Below are positions 16,205 to 25,575 of a stretch of DNA of 64,000 nt, in pieces. Each line of letters begins with the position of its first letter. Positions within the stretch are counted from its first letter, which is position 1. The position numbers were made by a program, and so were the translations under genes. This DNA is from Rhodobacterales bacterium HKCCE4037 (GTDB lineage Bacteria > Pseudomonadota > Alphaproteobacteria > Rhodobacterales > Rhodobacteraceae): the NCBI GenBank assembly GCA_015689645.1, contig WVSM01000008.1:115544-179543 (forward strand). The letters are read 5' to 3'. The notes under the pieces were generated by a model. It was not told the origin of the DNA. It ran no database searches and saw only the letters and a program-made list of their open reading frames with translations.

Positions 16205-18775
16205 ATGTCCCGCTACACCCCGTCCGAGATCGAGCCGAAGTGGCAGAAAGCCTGGGAAGAGGCCGGGACGTTCCTTGCGCAGATGAGCGCGGACAAGCCC
16301 AAGTATTACGTGCTCGAGATGTTCCCCTACCCTTCGGGCCGCATCCATATCGGGCATGTGCGCAACTACACGATGGGCGACGTCATCGCACGCTACAAGC
16401 TCAGCACCGGCCACAACGTGCTGCACCCGATGGGCTTCGACGCCTTCGGTATGCCCGCCGAGAACGCCGCGATGGCGCAGGGCGGGCACCCGGCGGACTG
16501 GACCTACCAGAACATCGACACGATGGTCGCGCAGATGAAGCCGCTCGGTTTCGGGATCGATTGGTCGCGCATGTTCGCCACCTGCGACCCGGAATATTAC
16601 GGCCAGCAGCAGGCGCTGTTCCTCGACATGCTGGAGGCCGGCTTCATCGACCGCAAGAACGCGGTGGTGAACTGGGACCCGGTCGACATGACGGTTCTCG
16701 CCAACGAGCAGGTGATCGACGGCAAGGGCTGGCGGTCGGGTGCTGAGGTCGAGCGCAAGGAACTCACCCAGTGGTTCTTCAAGATCTCCGACATGGCCGA
16801 CGAACTCCTGGAGGCGCTGGACGGCCTCGACGACTGGCCCGCCAAGGTCAAGCTGATGCAGGAGAACTGGATCGGCAAATCGCGCGGCCTGCAATTCGCC
16901 TTCGGCCTGGTCGAACCGCTCGGCGGCCATGACCGCGTGGAGGTCTACACCACCCGCCCCGACACGCTGCTGGGGGCAAGCTTCGTGGGCATCTCTCCAG
17001 ACCATCCGATTGCGAAGGAGCTCGAAGCCAAGAACGAGGCCATCGCCGCCTTCTGCGCAGACTGCCGGAAGGGCGGTACCACCGCCGAGGCGATCGAGAA
17101 GGCCGAGAAACTGGGCTACGACACCGGCCTGCGCGTGCGTCACCCCTTCGACACCTCCGCCGAACTGCCGGTCTACATCGCCAACTTCATCCTGATGGAT
17201 TACGGCACCGGCGCGATCTTCGGTTGCCCCGCCCATGACGAGCGCGACCTCGACTTCGCCCGCAAATACGACCTGCCCGTTGTCACCACCTTCGTGCCGG
17301 AAGCAGGCGAAGACGACTTCACCCGGCCCGAGGACGGCGGCGCAGCCTACGTGCCCCCGAAAACCGAACACGTGCGGTATGTCGCGGGATTCGCGGGCGA
17401 CGAGGTTCAGACCGGCAACGACGCCATCGACGCCGCCATCGCCTTCTGCGAGGCGCAGGGCGTCGGCCATGGCGTGACCAAGTTCCGCCTCCGCGACTGG
17501 GGCCTTTCCCGCCAGCGCTACTGGGGCGCGCCGATCCCGGTCGTGCATTGCGAGGCCTGCGGCGTGGTGCCCGAGAAGAAGGAAAACCTGCCCGTCGAGC
17601 TGCCCCGCGACGTGTCTTTCGACATCCCCGGCAACCCGCTCGACCGGCACCCGACCTGGCGCGACGTCCCCTGCCCCGCCTGCGGTGCGCCGGCCAAGCG
17701 CGAGACCGACACGATGGATACCTTCGTGGATTCCAGCTGGTATTTCGCCCGCTTCACCGCGCCGCGCGCCGACACGCCCACCAGCCGGGAAGAGGCCGAG
17801 TACTGGATGAACGTCGACCAGTATATCGGCGGCATCGAACACGCGATCCTGCACCTGCTCTACTCGCGCTTCTTCGCCCGTGCGATGCACGCCACCGGCC
17901 ACCTGCCCGCGAAATGCATCGAGCCATTCAACGCGCTGTTCACCCAAGGCATGGTCACCCACGCGATCTTCCAGACCAAGGGGGCGGATGGCCGCGCGGT
18001 CTACCACTACCCCGAAACCGTGGACCTGCGTGACGGCAAGGGCTTCCTCGAAGACGGCACCGAGGTGGAGATCATCCCGTCCGCCAAGATGTCGAAATCC
18101 AAGAACAACGTCGTCGATCCCGTCGCGATCATCGAGCAATACGGCGCCGACACCGCGCGCTGGTTCGTCCTGAGCGACTCACCGCCCGAGCGGGACGTCG
18201 AATGGACCGCCGCCGGGGCCGAGGCCGCCAGCAAGCACCTTGGCCGGGTCTGGTCGCTGTCTGACCGCATCGCGCAGATGGACGACACTGCGGGCGAAGG
18301 CGATGCCGACCTCCTGCGCGCCATGCACAAGGCGATCCATGACGTGACGATGGGTGTCGAATCCTTCGGCTTCAACGCCGCCATCGCCAAGCTCTACGGC
18401 TTCACCAACATTCTGTCGAAATCGAAGGCCTCCAAACCCGCGCAGCGGCAGGCGGTGATGACGCTGGCACAGCTCATGTCGCCCTTCACACCGCACCTGG
18501 CCGAAGACATCTGGGCCATGCAGGGCGGCGAAGGCCTGATCGCCAACGCGCCCTGGCCCAAGGCCGACGAGGCGATGCTGGTGGAAGACACCGTCACCAT
18601 GCCGATCCAGATCAACGGCAAACGCCGGTCCGAAATCTCCGTCGCGAAGGACGCCACGAAGGAAGAGGTTGAAAAGATCGCGCTGGCAGACGACGCTGTC
18701 GTGAAGGCTCTCGCCGGGGGAAGCCCGAAGAAACTCATCGTTGTGCCCGGCCGGATCGTGAATGTCGTCGTTTAA
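16205..18775 (+). CDS. leuS: Leucyl-tRNA synthetase
   Basis: An 856-residue class I synthetase that charges tRNA-Leu. The HIGH signature is at 48-51 (RIHIGHVRN) and KMSKS at 628-632 ([14 protein letters not shown]). The CP1 editing domain occupies roughly 225-415, with [12 protein letters not shown] and [15 protein letters not shown], the latter carrying the Asp that rejects misacylated products. The C-terminal anticodon-binding and small tail domains finish with [18 protein letters not shown] 16205 gives the standard N-terminus [14 protein letters not shown]. It overlaps lptE by 14 bases and leads a leuS-lptE-holA-GST run. Confidence 0.97.
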   Translation: MSRYTPSEIEPKWQKAWEEAGTFLAQMSADKPKYYVLEMFPYPSGRIHIGHVRNYTMGDVIARYKLSTGHNVLHPMGFDAFGMPAENAAMAQGGHPADWTYQNIDTMVAQMKPLGFGIDWSRMFATCDPEYYGQQQALFLDMLEAGFIDRKNAVVNWDPVDMTVLANEQVIDGKGWRSGAEVERKELTQWFFKISDMADELLEALDGLDDWPAKVKLMQENWIGKSRGLQFAFGLVEPLGGHDRVEVYTTRPDTLLGASFVGISPDHPIAKELEAKNEAIAAFCADCRKGGTTAEAIEKAEKLGYDTGLRVRHPFDTSAELPVYIANFILMDYGTGAIFGCPAHDERDLDFARKYDLPVVTTFVPEAGEDDFTRPEDGGAAYVPPKTEHVRYVAGFAGDEVQTGNDAIDAAIAFCEAQGVGHGVTKFRLRDWGLSRQRYWGAPIPVVHCEACGVVPEKKENLPVELPRDVSFDIPGNPLDRHPTWRDVPCPACGAPAKRETDTMDTFVDSSWYFARFTAPRADTPTSREEAEYWMNVDQYIGGIEHAILHLLYSRFFARAMHATGHLPAKCIEPFNALFTQGMVTHAIFQTKGADGRAVYHYPETVDLRDGKGFLEDGTEVEIIPSAKMSKSKNNVVDPVAIIEQYGADTARWFVLSDSPPERDVEWTAAGAEAASKHLGRVWSLSDRIAQMDDTAGEGDADLLRAMHKAIHDVTMGVESFGFNAAIAKLYGFTNILSKSKASKPAQRQAVMTLAQLMSPFTPHLAEDIWAMQGGEGLIANAPWPKADEAMLVEDTVTMPIQINGKRRSEISVAKDATKEEVEKIALADDAVVKALAGGSPKKLIVVPGRIVNVVV

Positions 18776-19247
18776 TCGCCGCCTTGCCCTGACACTTCTG
18801 CTGACCGCCCCGCTGGCGGCCTGCAACTTCCAGCCTGTCTACGGGCCCGAAGGCTCGGGAAACCAGATCCGCAACCAGATCCGCGTCGCCGATCCCGACA
18901 CGCGGCTGGAGTTCGAGGTTCTGTCGCGGCTCGAAGACCGCATCGGAACCGGCTCCACCTACGAGCTGAGCTACACGATCGAAACCGGCCAGCGCGACCT
19001 CGCCATCAACGAGGCTGACAATATCGACCGGATCAACGTGGTCGGGTCCCTCGCCTTCACCCTGCGCGAAGCCGGGTCGGGCCGGGTGCTCGATCAGGGG
19101 GAGGTCGCGACCTTCACCGCCTACGCCACGACCGAGTCGCCCGTCGCCACCGCCTCGGCGCGCCGCGACGCGGAGGATCGTCTGGCCGTCGCATTGGCCG
19201 ACCAGCTTGTCACCCGCCTGATCGCGGGCGCGCCCGGCTGGTCATGA
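18762..19247 (+). CDS. lptE: LPS-assembly lipoprotein LptE
   Basis: A 161-residue lipoprotein; the signal peptide ends in the lipobox LAAC with Cys at 21, followed by NFQPVYGP, the typical LptE start. LptE plugs the LptD barrel and helps insert lipopolysaccharide in the outer membrane. The leuS-lptE-holA order is a widely conserved arrangement, and the gene overlaps leuS by 14 bases and holA by 4 (ATGA), which supports the assignment for a fast-evolving family. Length is normal for alphaproteobacteria. Confidence 0.9.
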   Translation: MSSFNRRLALTLLLTAPLAACNFQPVYGPEGSGNQIRNQIRVADPDTRLEFEVLSRLEDRIGTGSTYELSYTIETGQRDLAINEADNIDRINVVGSLAFTLREAGSGRVLDQGEVATFTAYATTESPVATASARRDAEDRLAVALADQLVTRLIAGAPGWS

Positions 19248-20278
19248 AGCTCAGCACACGCGACGCGAACGCCTATTTCAAACGCCCCGACCAATCCGCA
19301 GCGGGTTGCCTGATCTTCGGGGAAGACGCCATGCGCGTGTCCCTCAAGCGGCAGGACCTGGTGGCCGCCCTCCTCGGCCCGAATGCCGAGGAAGAGATGC
19401 GCCTGACCCGCCTCAGCGGCGCCGACCTGCGCTCGGACGGCGCGGCACTTGTGGATGCGGTCAAGGCCGTGGGCTTCTTCCCCGGCCCGCGCGCGGTTCT
19501 GGTCGACGGCGCGACCGATGGCCTCTCCAAGACCTTCGCCGCCGCGTTCGAGGATTGGGCCGACGGCGACGCGCAGATCATCGCCACCGCTGGCCGCCTG
19601 ACGCCCAAATCGGCGCTTCGCAAGGTCTTCGAAGGTTCCAAGCGCGCCTATGCCGCCGCGATTTACGACGATCCGCCCGACCGCGCGCAGATCGAGGATT
19701 GGCTGAAGGAGGCCGGCGTTACCGCCCCCGACCGCAATGCCATGGCCGATCTGGAAGGGCTCGCCCGCTCGGTCCCGCCCGGCGACTTCCGGCAGATGAT
19801 CGACAAGCTCGGCCTCTACAAGCGCGGCGACGGGACGCCTGTATCGCCCGCCGATATCGAGGCCGTCGCCCCGCTGACCCGCGAGGCGGAACTTGACGAC
19901 ATCATCCACGCCACCGCCGAGGCCGAGACCGGCGCGATTGGCCCGATCCTCAATCGCCTCAAGCAGCAGGGCACGACGCCCGTGTCCCTCTGCATCGCCG
20001 CCCTGCGCCATTTCCGGGCCTTGCACATGGCCGCGAGCCACCCCGGCGGACCGGCGGCGGGGCTACAGGCAATGCGCCCGCCGGTGTTCGGCCCGCGCCG
20101 CGACCGCATGTTGCGACAGGCCAGCCGCTGGGGCCGCGACGCGCTGGAGTCGGCGCTCTCGATGCTGGTGGAAACCGATCTCACCTTGCGCTCAAGCAGC
20201 GCCGCGCCACAGATGGCGGTGATGGAACGCACATTGATCCGGCTCGCCATGTTGCCCGGACGCGGAGGACGACAATGA
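19244..20278 (+). CDS. holA: DNA polymerase III subunit delta
   Basis: A 344-residue delta subunit of the clamp loader, which opens the beta clamp at replication forks. It begins [15 protein letters not shown] and shows LIFGEDAMRVSLKRQDLV, the degenerate nucleotide-fold start of delta. The Arg/Lys-rich middle and the C-terminal helical collar domain (about 215-340; ALRHFRALHMA) fit the family. It overlaps lptE by four bases and the GST gene by four (ATGA). Sequence identity within this family is low, so gene order carries part of the weight. Confidence 0.92.
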   Translation: MKLSTRDANAYFKRPDQSAAGCLIFGEDAMRVSLKRQDLVAALLGPNAEEEMRLTRLSGADLRSDGAALVDAVKAVGFFPGPRAVLVDGATDGLSKTFAAAFEDWADGDAQIIATAGRLTPKSALRKVFEGSKRAYAAAIYDDPPDRAQIEDWLKEAGVTAPDRNAMADLEGLARSVPPGDFRQMIDKLGLYKRGDGTPVSPADIEAVAPLTREAELDDIIHATAEAETGAIGPILNRLKQQGTTPVSLCIAALRHFRALHMAASHPGGPAAGLQAMRPPVFGPRRDRMLRQASRWGRDALESALSMLVETDLTLRSSSAAPQMAVMERTLIRLAMLPGRGGRQ

Positions 20279-20874
20279 CCTACAAGATCTACGGCAACCT
20301 GCGCACCCGCGCGACCCGCGTGATCTGGACGCTGGAGGAACTCGGCGTCGACTATGAGCTGGTCGAGGCGGGCGCCCGCTCGGACGAGGCGAAGGCCGTG
20401 AACCCCTCGGGCAAGGTGCCCTTCCTCGTGGTCGACGGCGAGGTGATCCCCGATTCCGTCGCCATCATGACCTTCCTCGCCGACAAGCACGGCGCGCTGA
20501 CCGCGCCCGCCGGAACCATCGCCCGCGCGAAACAGGATTCCTTCGTGCAGATGGTGAATGACGAGATCGACGGCGTGCTCTGGGCCGCCGCGCGCCACAG
20601 CTTCATCCTGCCGGAGGAGCATCGCGTCCCTGCCGTGAAGGACTCCCTGAAATGGGAATTCGCGCGCAATCAGGATGCCGTCGCGAAAAGGATGAGCGCC
20701 GATGGCCCCTTCGTCGCCGGTGAGGAGATGTCGATTGCCGACATCCTGCTCAGCCATTGCATAGGGTGGGCCGCTGCCGCGAAATTCGACGTCACGAACG
20801 AGAAGCTGATCGACCACAACGCGATGATGCGGGCCCGTCCGGCCTTCAAAGCGGCACTCGCCAAGGGCAGTTGA
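20275..20874 (+). CDS. Glutathione S-transferase family protein
   Basis: A 199-residue GST. The N-terminal thioredoxin-like half has NLRTRATRVIWTLEELGVDYE and the cis-Pro glutathione-binding block NPSGKVPFLVVDGEVIPDSVAIMTFL; the C-terminal half is all-helical with the N-capping box GEEMSIADILLSHC. Substrate is unknown. Its ATG overlaps the holA stop codon, making it the last gene of the leuS-lptE-holA run. It converges with the flavoprotein gene across a 60-base repeat-containing spacer. Confidence 0.9.
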   Translation: MTYKIYGNLRTRATRVIWTLEELGVDYELVEAGARSDEAKAVNPSGKVPFLVVDGEVIPDSVAIMTFLADKHGALTAPAGTIARAKQDSFVQMVNDEIDGVLWAAARHSFILPEEHRVPAVKDSLKWEFARNQDAVAKRMSADGPFVAGEEMSIADILLSHCIGWAAAAKFDVTNEKLIDHNAMMRARPAFKAALAKGS

Positions 20875-20883
20875 GCGCGCGAA

Positions 20884-20930
20884 CGTGTAACTACGGAATA
20901 ACTACGGGATCACTACAGGTTCTTTACACG
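20884..20930. repeat. Three 11-bp tandem repeats inside a 7-bp inverted repeat
   Basis: TAACTACGGAA (20888-20898), TAACTACGGGA (20899-20909) and TCACTACAGGT (20910-20920) form three head-to-tail copies with an exact 11-base period. They are framed by CGTGTAA (20884-20890) and TTACACG (20924-20930). The block fills the gap between two convergent genes. It may be part of a transcription stop or a protein-binding site; no poly-T tract is present. Confidence 0.6.
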
Positions 20931-20934
20931 CGTT

Positions 20935-22134
20935 TCAGGGCCAATACCGCGCTGCATGCACCCCGGCCCAGAGGCCCGTCGCAAGGCAGGCCGAGATCAG
21001 GTAGCCACCCGTCGGCGCCTCCCAATCCAGCATCTCACCCGCAACGAAAACGCCTGGAATCTCGCGAAGCATAAGGCCAGGTGTGACGGCGCTTTGCGTG
21101 ACGCCGCCAGCCGTGGAGATCGCCTCGTCCATCGGCCGCGGCCCTTGGTGCTTTATGGGCAAAGCCTTGATAAGATTGGCCAATTCAGCGGCATCCTCCG
21201 GCAACGGCCGCGCGAATTCCTGAAGCAGCGCGCGCTTCGCATCATCCAGCCCAAGCTTGGTCAGGGCCTTGGTGATCGTCTGCTTTTTCGGACGTCCTTT
21301 CAGACGCCGCGCAAGCTCCGCCTCGTCTCGCCCCGGCAGCAAATCCATTGTCAATTCGGCCCCATCCCGCACCGCCGCCGAGACCGCGTAAATCCCGCCG
21401 CCTTCCAGCCCGCGCTTCGACAGAACCGCTTCGCCCGGCACGGATTTTCCGTTCACGATCAATGCGATATTCTTCAGCGGCGCGCCGAAGAACGGCTCCA
21501 TATACTCCGACCAGTCGACCACGAACCCCATGTTCGCCGGCGTGAACGGCGCGATTTCCACGCCCCGCTCCGCCAGCCACGGCGCCCATGCCCCGTCGCT
21601 CCCCAGCCGCTTCCACGACGCTCCGCCAAGGGCCAGAACCGTCACGTCGGCGTGCAGAACCCGCCGCCCCTCCGGCGTGTCGAACACCAGCCCTTCGCCG
21701 TCGAACCCCGTCCACCGCCAGCGCAACCGCATCTCGGCCTCGATGCGTTGCAACCACGCGCGCAGCAGCGGCGAGGCCTTCATCGCACGCGGGAAGACGC
21801 GCCCGGTGGACCCGGTAAACACCGGCTGCCCAAGGTCCTCCGCGAAGGCCATGACCTCAACCGGGTCGAGCTTCGCGACCATCGGATAGAGCCAGTCCGC
21901 AGCGTCTCCATAAGCGCGGACAAATCGCCCGATGTCCTCGTCCTTGGTCAGGTTCAGCCCCGACTTCCCCGCCATCAGGAACTTGCGCCCCGCCGAGGGT
22001 TTCCCCTCGCAGATCAACACCTTGCGTCCCGCCCGCGCCAGTGTTTCCGCCGCCATCAACCCCGCGGGACCGGCGCCCACGACCAGAGCATCGACCTTGC
22101 CATCCGCGCCGATCACGCCATCCTCATCCGCCAT
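20935..22134 (-). CDS. TIGR03862-type flavoprotein (HI0933-like oxidoreductase)
   Basis: A 399-residue NAD(P)/FAD-dependent oxidoreductase of the HI0933/BaiN-like group (TIGR03862). The FAD-binding motif VDALVVGAGPAGLMAAE is near residue 13, and GRKFLMAGKSGLNLTK is the characteristic block of this group; GVFVAGEMLDWEAPTGGYLI at the end is the second FAD motif. The reaction is unknown. The ATG at 22134 has GGGAG nine bases upstream. The start codon shares the CATG palindrome with the divergent HNH gene, so the two 5' ends have no spacer at all. Confidence 0.85.
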   Translation of the reverse strand: MADEDGVIGADGKVDALVVGAGPAGLMAAETLARAGRKVLICEGKPSAGRKFLMAGKSGLNLTKDEDIGRFVRAYGDAADWLYPMVAKLDPVEVMAFAEDLGQPVFTGSTGRVFPRAMKASPLLRAWLQRIEAEMRLRWRWTGFDGEGLVFDTPEGRRVLHADVTVLALGGASWKRLGSDGAWAPWLAERGVEIAPFTPANMGFVVDWSEYMEPFFGAPLKNIALIVNGKSVPGEAVLSKRGLEGGGIYAVSAAVRDGAELTMDLLPGRDEAELARRLKGRPKKQTITKALTKLGLDDAKRALLQEFARPLPEDAAELANLIKALPIKHQGPRPMDEAISTAGGVTQSAVTPGLMLREIPGVFVAGEMLDWEAPTGGYLISACLATGLWAGVHAARYWP

Positions 22135-22438
22135 GGACACCGCTCCCATTTGCCCGCTCTGCGACCGCCCGATTCCGCCGGACGCACCGCAAAGCCTGCA
22201 CCACCTTGTGCCGAAACTGCGCGGCGGCAAGGGCGGGCCGACCGTGCTGATCCACCAGATTTGCCATAACGAGATCCACGCCACCCTGTCCGAAGCCGAA
22301 CTGGCCCGCGTCTACAACACGCCCGAGGCGCTGCGCAGCCATCCGCGGCTTGGGAAGTTCTTCAAATGGGTCGCCAAACGCCCGCCCGATTTCCATTCAA
22401 AGACCTCCGGCGGCCGCCGCGCTTGGAAGAACCGGTAA
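22133..22438 (+). CDS. HNH endonuclease domain protein
   Basis: A 101-residue HNH-type protein. It has CPLCDRPIPP at the start, SLHHLVPKLRGGKGG in the first HNH strand with the general-base His, and HQICHNEIHATLSE as the final helix with metal-binding His, so the metal centre and CxxC knuckle look complete. Stand-alone small HNH proteins may be nickases or nucleases of unknown role. No Shine-Dalgarno sequence is visible before ATG 22133, which lies on the same CATG as the start of the divergent flavoprotein gene. It converges with the crotonase gene, 5 bases away. Confidence 0.82.
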   Translation: MDTAPICPLCDRPIPPDAPQSLHHLVPKLRGGKGGPTVLIHQICHNEIHATLSEAELARVYNTPEALRSHPRLGKFFKWVAKRPPDFHSKTSGGRRAWKNR

Positions 22439-22443
22439 AGCCG

Positions 22444-23052
22444 TCAGGGCACCATCGCCTTGATTGCAGGGACATTCCCGGTCTCGTCCGCCAGCGCCGC
22501 GGCACACAGCGCCGTCGCGGTTTCCACCAGCGTATCCCGCTCCACGATCCGGTCGACGAGGCCGAAGGTCCATGCCTCTCCCGCACTCCACCGCGCGCCC
22601 GCCATCAGCAGAAGCTTCGCCCGCGCCGGCCCGACCAGCGCCGCCAGCCGCCCCGGATCGGACGGCTGCGGCAGGAAGCCGAGCTTCGCCACCGGGTAGA
22701 AAAACGACGCCTCCGGCACGCTTATCCGCAGGTCACAGGCCAATGCCATCCCGAAGGCCCCGCCCGCCAGCGTGCCGTTCAACGCGGCAATGGTCGGGCA
22801 AGGCAAGGCTGCCAGCGCGCCGGAGACCCGCTCCCACAACGGAGACGTCGCAAGACCCGCCCGCGCCTCGTCCAGATCGGCACCCGCCGAGAACACCTTG
22901 TCGCCCGAGCCGGTGAGTATCAGGGCCTTCGGCGTGGCCCCTTCGAACAGCGCGGCCAGCTCTTCCAGCATCGCCCCGGTCAGGGAATTCGCCTTGTCGG
23001 GCCGGTTCAACGTGACCGTCAGCAGCCCGCCTGCCTCGGATACGTCGATCAA
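22444..23052 (-). CDS. Short crotonase-fold (enoyl-CoA hydratase/isomerase family) protein
   Basis: A 202-residue crotonase-superfamily protein, clearly shorter than the usual ~258 residues because the C-terminal helical segment is missing. The CoA oxyanion-hole block is kept (VFSAGADLDEA), as is GTLAGGAFGMALACDLRI. Both hydratase glutamates appear to be replaced: GGGCE becomes GGAFG, and the QPE position reads YPV. It is therefore unlikely to hydrate enoyl-CoA in the usual way; isomerase or hydrolase activity, or only CoA-ester binding, are alternatives. Its start overlaps the stop of the upstream SDR gene by four bases. Confidence 0.82.
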   Translation of the reverse strand: MIDVSEAGGLLTVTLNRPDKANSLTGAMLEELAALFEGATPKALILTGSGDKVFSAGADLDEARAGLATSPLWERVSGALAALPCPTIAALNGTLAGGAFGMALACDLRISVPEASFFYPVAKLGFLPQPSDPGRLAALVGPARAKLLLMAGARWSAGEAWTFGLVDRIVERDTLVETATALCAAALADETGNVPAIKAMVP

Positions 23053-23801
23053 ATCAGGCCCACCTTCGCCCGGATGCCTTCGTCCCGGAGCGAAATGTCA
23101 CCGCCGAGGTGGTCATCCGCCTCGGACGTGCACATCCAGGCCAGCGCCTTGGCGGGCCATTCGGGGGGAATGTGATCCTCCCACTCCAATTGGCTGACCG
23201 GGTTCACGCCCGAGGCCTTGATCTCCCGTTGCATCTGCGTGGCCACCGTGCCGGGGCTGAGCCCGAGCGCGCGGATACCCTTGTCGCCCATTTCCTTGTG
23301 CAGGCAGCGGGTCAGCATCAGTGCAGCCGCCTTCGACGAGCAATAATGCGACCACCCCTCCAGCGCATTTGTCGCCGCGCCGGATGAAATTCCGATGATG
23401 GTGCCGCCACGGCCCGCCATGTACGGCAGGGCAGCGCGGGCGCCGTTGAACGTGCCTTTGAGGTTGATGTCGATCACCTGCCCCCAGGCGCCGGGATCGG
23501 TGTTCTCGATGCGCGCGACCGGCTCGATCACGCCAGCGTTGTTGATGACAACGTCCAGCGATCCGAAGGTTTCGACTGCGGCCTTGTAGGCGGCCTCGAC
23601 CTCCCAGTAGCGGGTCACGTCGCAGGGCACGGCAAGGGCGTTGGTGCCGATTTCACCGGCGAGGTCGGCAATCGCCTCCCGCCCCCGCGCCATGAGCACG
23701 ACCTTTGCGCCAAGCGAAGCGAATTCGCGGGCCGCCGCCGCGCCGATGCCGCGGCTGGCACCAGTGATCGCAACGACCTTTCCCGATACGACATGGGTCA
23801 T
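23049..23801 (-). CDS. SDR family oxidoreductase
   Basis: A 250-residue classical short-chain dehydrogenase. The cofactor motif TGASRGIG is at 13-20, NNAGV follows near 87, the catalytic Ser is in GISSGAA and Tyr/Lys in SHYCSSKAA. NAD(P) preference and substrate cannot be read with confidence. It begins MTHVVSGKVVAITGASRG from ATG 23801. The gene is coupled by a 4-base overlap to the short crotonase-fold gene, so the two may act on the same acyl or hydroxyacyl compound. It is divergent from the DUF2125 gene. Confidence 0.9.
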   Translation of the reverse strand: MTHVVSGKVVAITGASRGIGAAAAREFASLGAKVVLMARGREAIADLAGEIGTNALAVPCDVTRYWEVEAAYKAAVETFGSLDVVINNAGVIEPVARIENTDPGAWGQVIDINLKGTFNGARAALPYMAGRGGTIIGISSGAATNALEGWSHYCSSKAAALMLTRCLHKEMGDKGIRALGLSPGTVATQMQREIKASGVNPVSQLEWEDHIPPEWPAKALAWMCTSEADDHLGGDISLRDEGIRAKVGLI

Positions 23802-23970
23802 GGGCCTGTTCCCTTTCCTGGAGTTCGACATTGACCAAAGCCCTAACGCCCCTTCGCGTTGGGGGCCAGACCCCTGCGATTTTCCTGCTGTGGCGATCCA
23901 TACTTGACCCAGCGCCATTCGCGTCCGACCCTGCACCCAACGCTTTCCCTTTGATGGAGCAATCACCCTG

Positions 23971-25461
23971 ATGACCCGTTTTTGTTTTTCCCTTTCCACA
24001 TTGGCGATTGTCGCCGCGACCCCGGCATTTTCGCAGACCCTGGCCACCGACATCTGGGCCGAGTGGCAGGCACAGGCTGAAATGTCCGGCCAGACAATCA
24101 GTGCGACCGTCACCGAAACCGACACCGGCCTGACCCTGACGAACTTCACCACGCTCATGGAAGACGAGGATTTCTCCGTTCGCGGAGCGATCGACGAAAT
24201 CCAGTTGATCGAGAACCCCGATGGCACGTTGTCCATGACGTTCTCGGAATTGTATTCGGCCACCTTCACCTTCGACGTCGGTGACGGCGACCCGCCGGGC
24301 AACATCGAGATCCTGATGGAGCACGAGGGGCTCGATGTGCAGGTCTCGGGCGATCCGGGCAACCGCACCTATAACTATTCAGCCGATCGGCTGATGCTGA
24401 GCGACGGGGCAATCTGGGGTGGCGGAGCCGAGCCACCGGTCATCGACCTCGACCTGGTCATGACCGATCTCGCCTCGACCTATTCGGTCACAGGTGACAC
24501 GCCCGAGACCATGCGGTTCGAAAGCACAGGGTCGGCCGGTGGCATGCAGATGTCGCTGGAGCTGAGCCCGCCAGCCGGGGAATCGGGCTACGCGAAAGCT
24601 GGCATCGTGATGGGCGCAATCGAAGGCACCAGTTCGGGCACGCTTCTGTCGCTCGCCGCCATGAACCAGGGGGCGGGGACCATTCCCGAAGGCTTCGAAC
24701 TCAACGGGTCCACCAGCTACGAGTCCTTCGCGATGGAATTCCAGTTCGAGGATACAGGCGACATGTTCGCCTTCGAATATGGCAACGATGGCGGCTCGAT
24801 CGGGTTCGGTTTCAACGAAGCGGAAGTTTCCTACGATATCGCGGGGCGCGGCATGCAGACTGAGATCCGGGTCGCGGATCTGCCGATTCCGGTTCAGGTC
24901 GCAACGGACGCGACCGAGATTTCGCTGGCGATTCCTTTGGCCGCCGGGGAAGAGCCGCAAGACATGTCGCTGCGCATTGCGGTCGAAAACCTCGTGGCTG
25001 GGGATGGCATCTGGGCAATGATGGACCCGACGAATTCCATTCCGCGCGATCCGGCCAGCCTTGTGCTTGATGCCACCGGGCAGGTGCGTCTGTTCATGAA
25101 CCTTCTCGAGATGGACCCGGAAGAGATGGACACTCCGCCGGGCGAGTTGCGCGCGCTCAACATCAGCGAGTTGCGCCTAGGCGCGGGAGGTGCGGAACTG
25201 ACCGGCACGGCCGAGTTGACCTTCGCCCCGAACCAGCTGATGCCGATCCCGGTCGGGGCTGCCAACCTTCAGCTGTCCGGTGGCAACGCGCTGCTCGACG
25301 CGTTGATGGCCGGTGGCCTTCTTCCGGCAGAGCAGGGTGCCTTCGTGCGCGGCATGGTCAATGTCTTCGCGCGGCCCGGTGCGGCGCCCGACACGCTGGA
25401 AACCACCGTGGAGTTCGGCGCGGACGGGTCGATCACGGCGAACGGCATTCCGCTGCAGTAA
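23971..25461 (+). CDS. DUF2125 secreted protein
   Basis: A 496-residue protein of the alphaproteobacterial DUF2125 family. It has a signal peptide (to about AFSQ at 22) and a long beta-rich body with repeated amphipathic strands, ending GADGSITANGIPLQ. Members are thought to be periplasmic or outer-membrane associated; no activity is known. It is transcribed alone, with a terminator 23 bases after the stop and a 169-base divergent promoter region before it. Confidence 0.85.
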   Translation: MTRFCFSLSTLAIVAATPAFSQTLATDIWAEWQAQAEMSGQTISATVTETDTGLTLTNFTTLMEDEDFSVRGAIDEIQLIENPDGTLSMTFSELYSATFTFDVGDGDPPGNIEILMEHEGLDVQVSGDPGNRTYNYSADRLMLSDGAIWGGGAEPPVIDLDLVMTDLASTYSVTGDTPETMRFESTGSAGGMQMSLELSPPAGESGYAKAGIVMGAIEGTSSGTLLSLAAMNQGAGTIPEGFELNGSTSYESFAMEFQFEDTGDMFAFEYGNDGGSIGFGFNEAEVSYDIAGRGMQTEIRVADLPIPVQVATDATEISLAIPLAAGEEPQDMSLRIAVENLVAGDGIWAMMDPTNSIPRDPASLVLDATGQVRLFMNLLEMDPEEMDTPPGELRALNISELRLGAGGAELTGTAELTFAPNQLMPIPVGAANLQLSGGNALLDALMAGGLLPAEQGAFVRGMVNVFARPGAAPDTLETTVEFGADGSITANGIPLQ

Positions 25462-25483
25462 GGTTGCGCGACCCCGCACTCCC

Positions 25484-25515
25484 ACGGCCCGCCCGATCCC
25501 GGAGCGGGCCGTTTC
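25484..25515 (+). terminator. Rho-independent terminator after the DUF2125 gene
   Basis: ACGGCCCGC (25484-25492) pairs with GCGGGCCGT (25504-25512) across an 11-base loop, followed by a short T-rich stretch (TTTCACTT). The poly-T is weak but the stem is strong and correctly placed. Confidence 0.7.
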
Positions 25516-25575
25516 ACTTGCATGCCCCCGACCTGCGCCCTAGGTCGGATGCAAGACAAATCCCCGGAGACCTGC

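Noticed and set aside
16142..18139. A 665-codon open frame antisense to leuS
   Set aside because: It lies entirely opposite leuS, whose motifs are all intact, and its composition (Val/Gly/His/Asp-rich) is that of a reverse-strand shadow.
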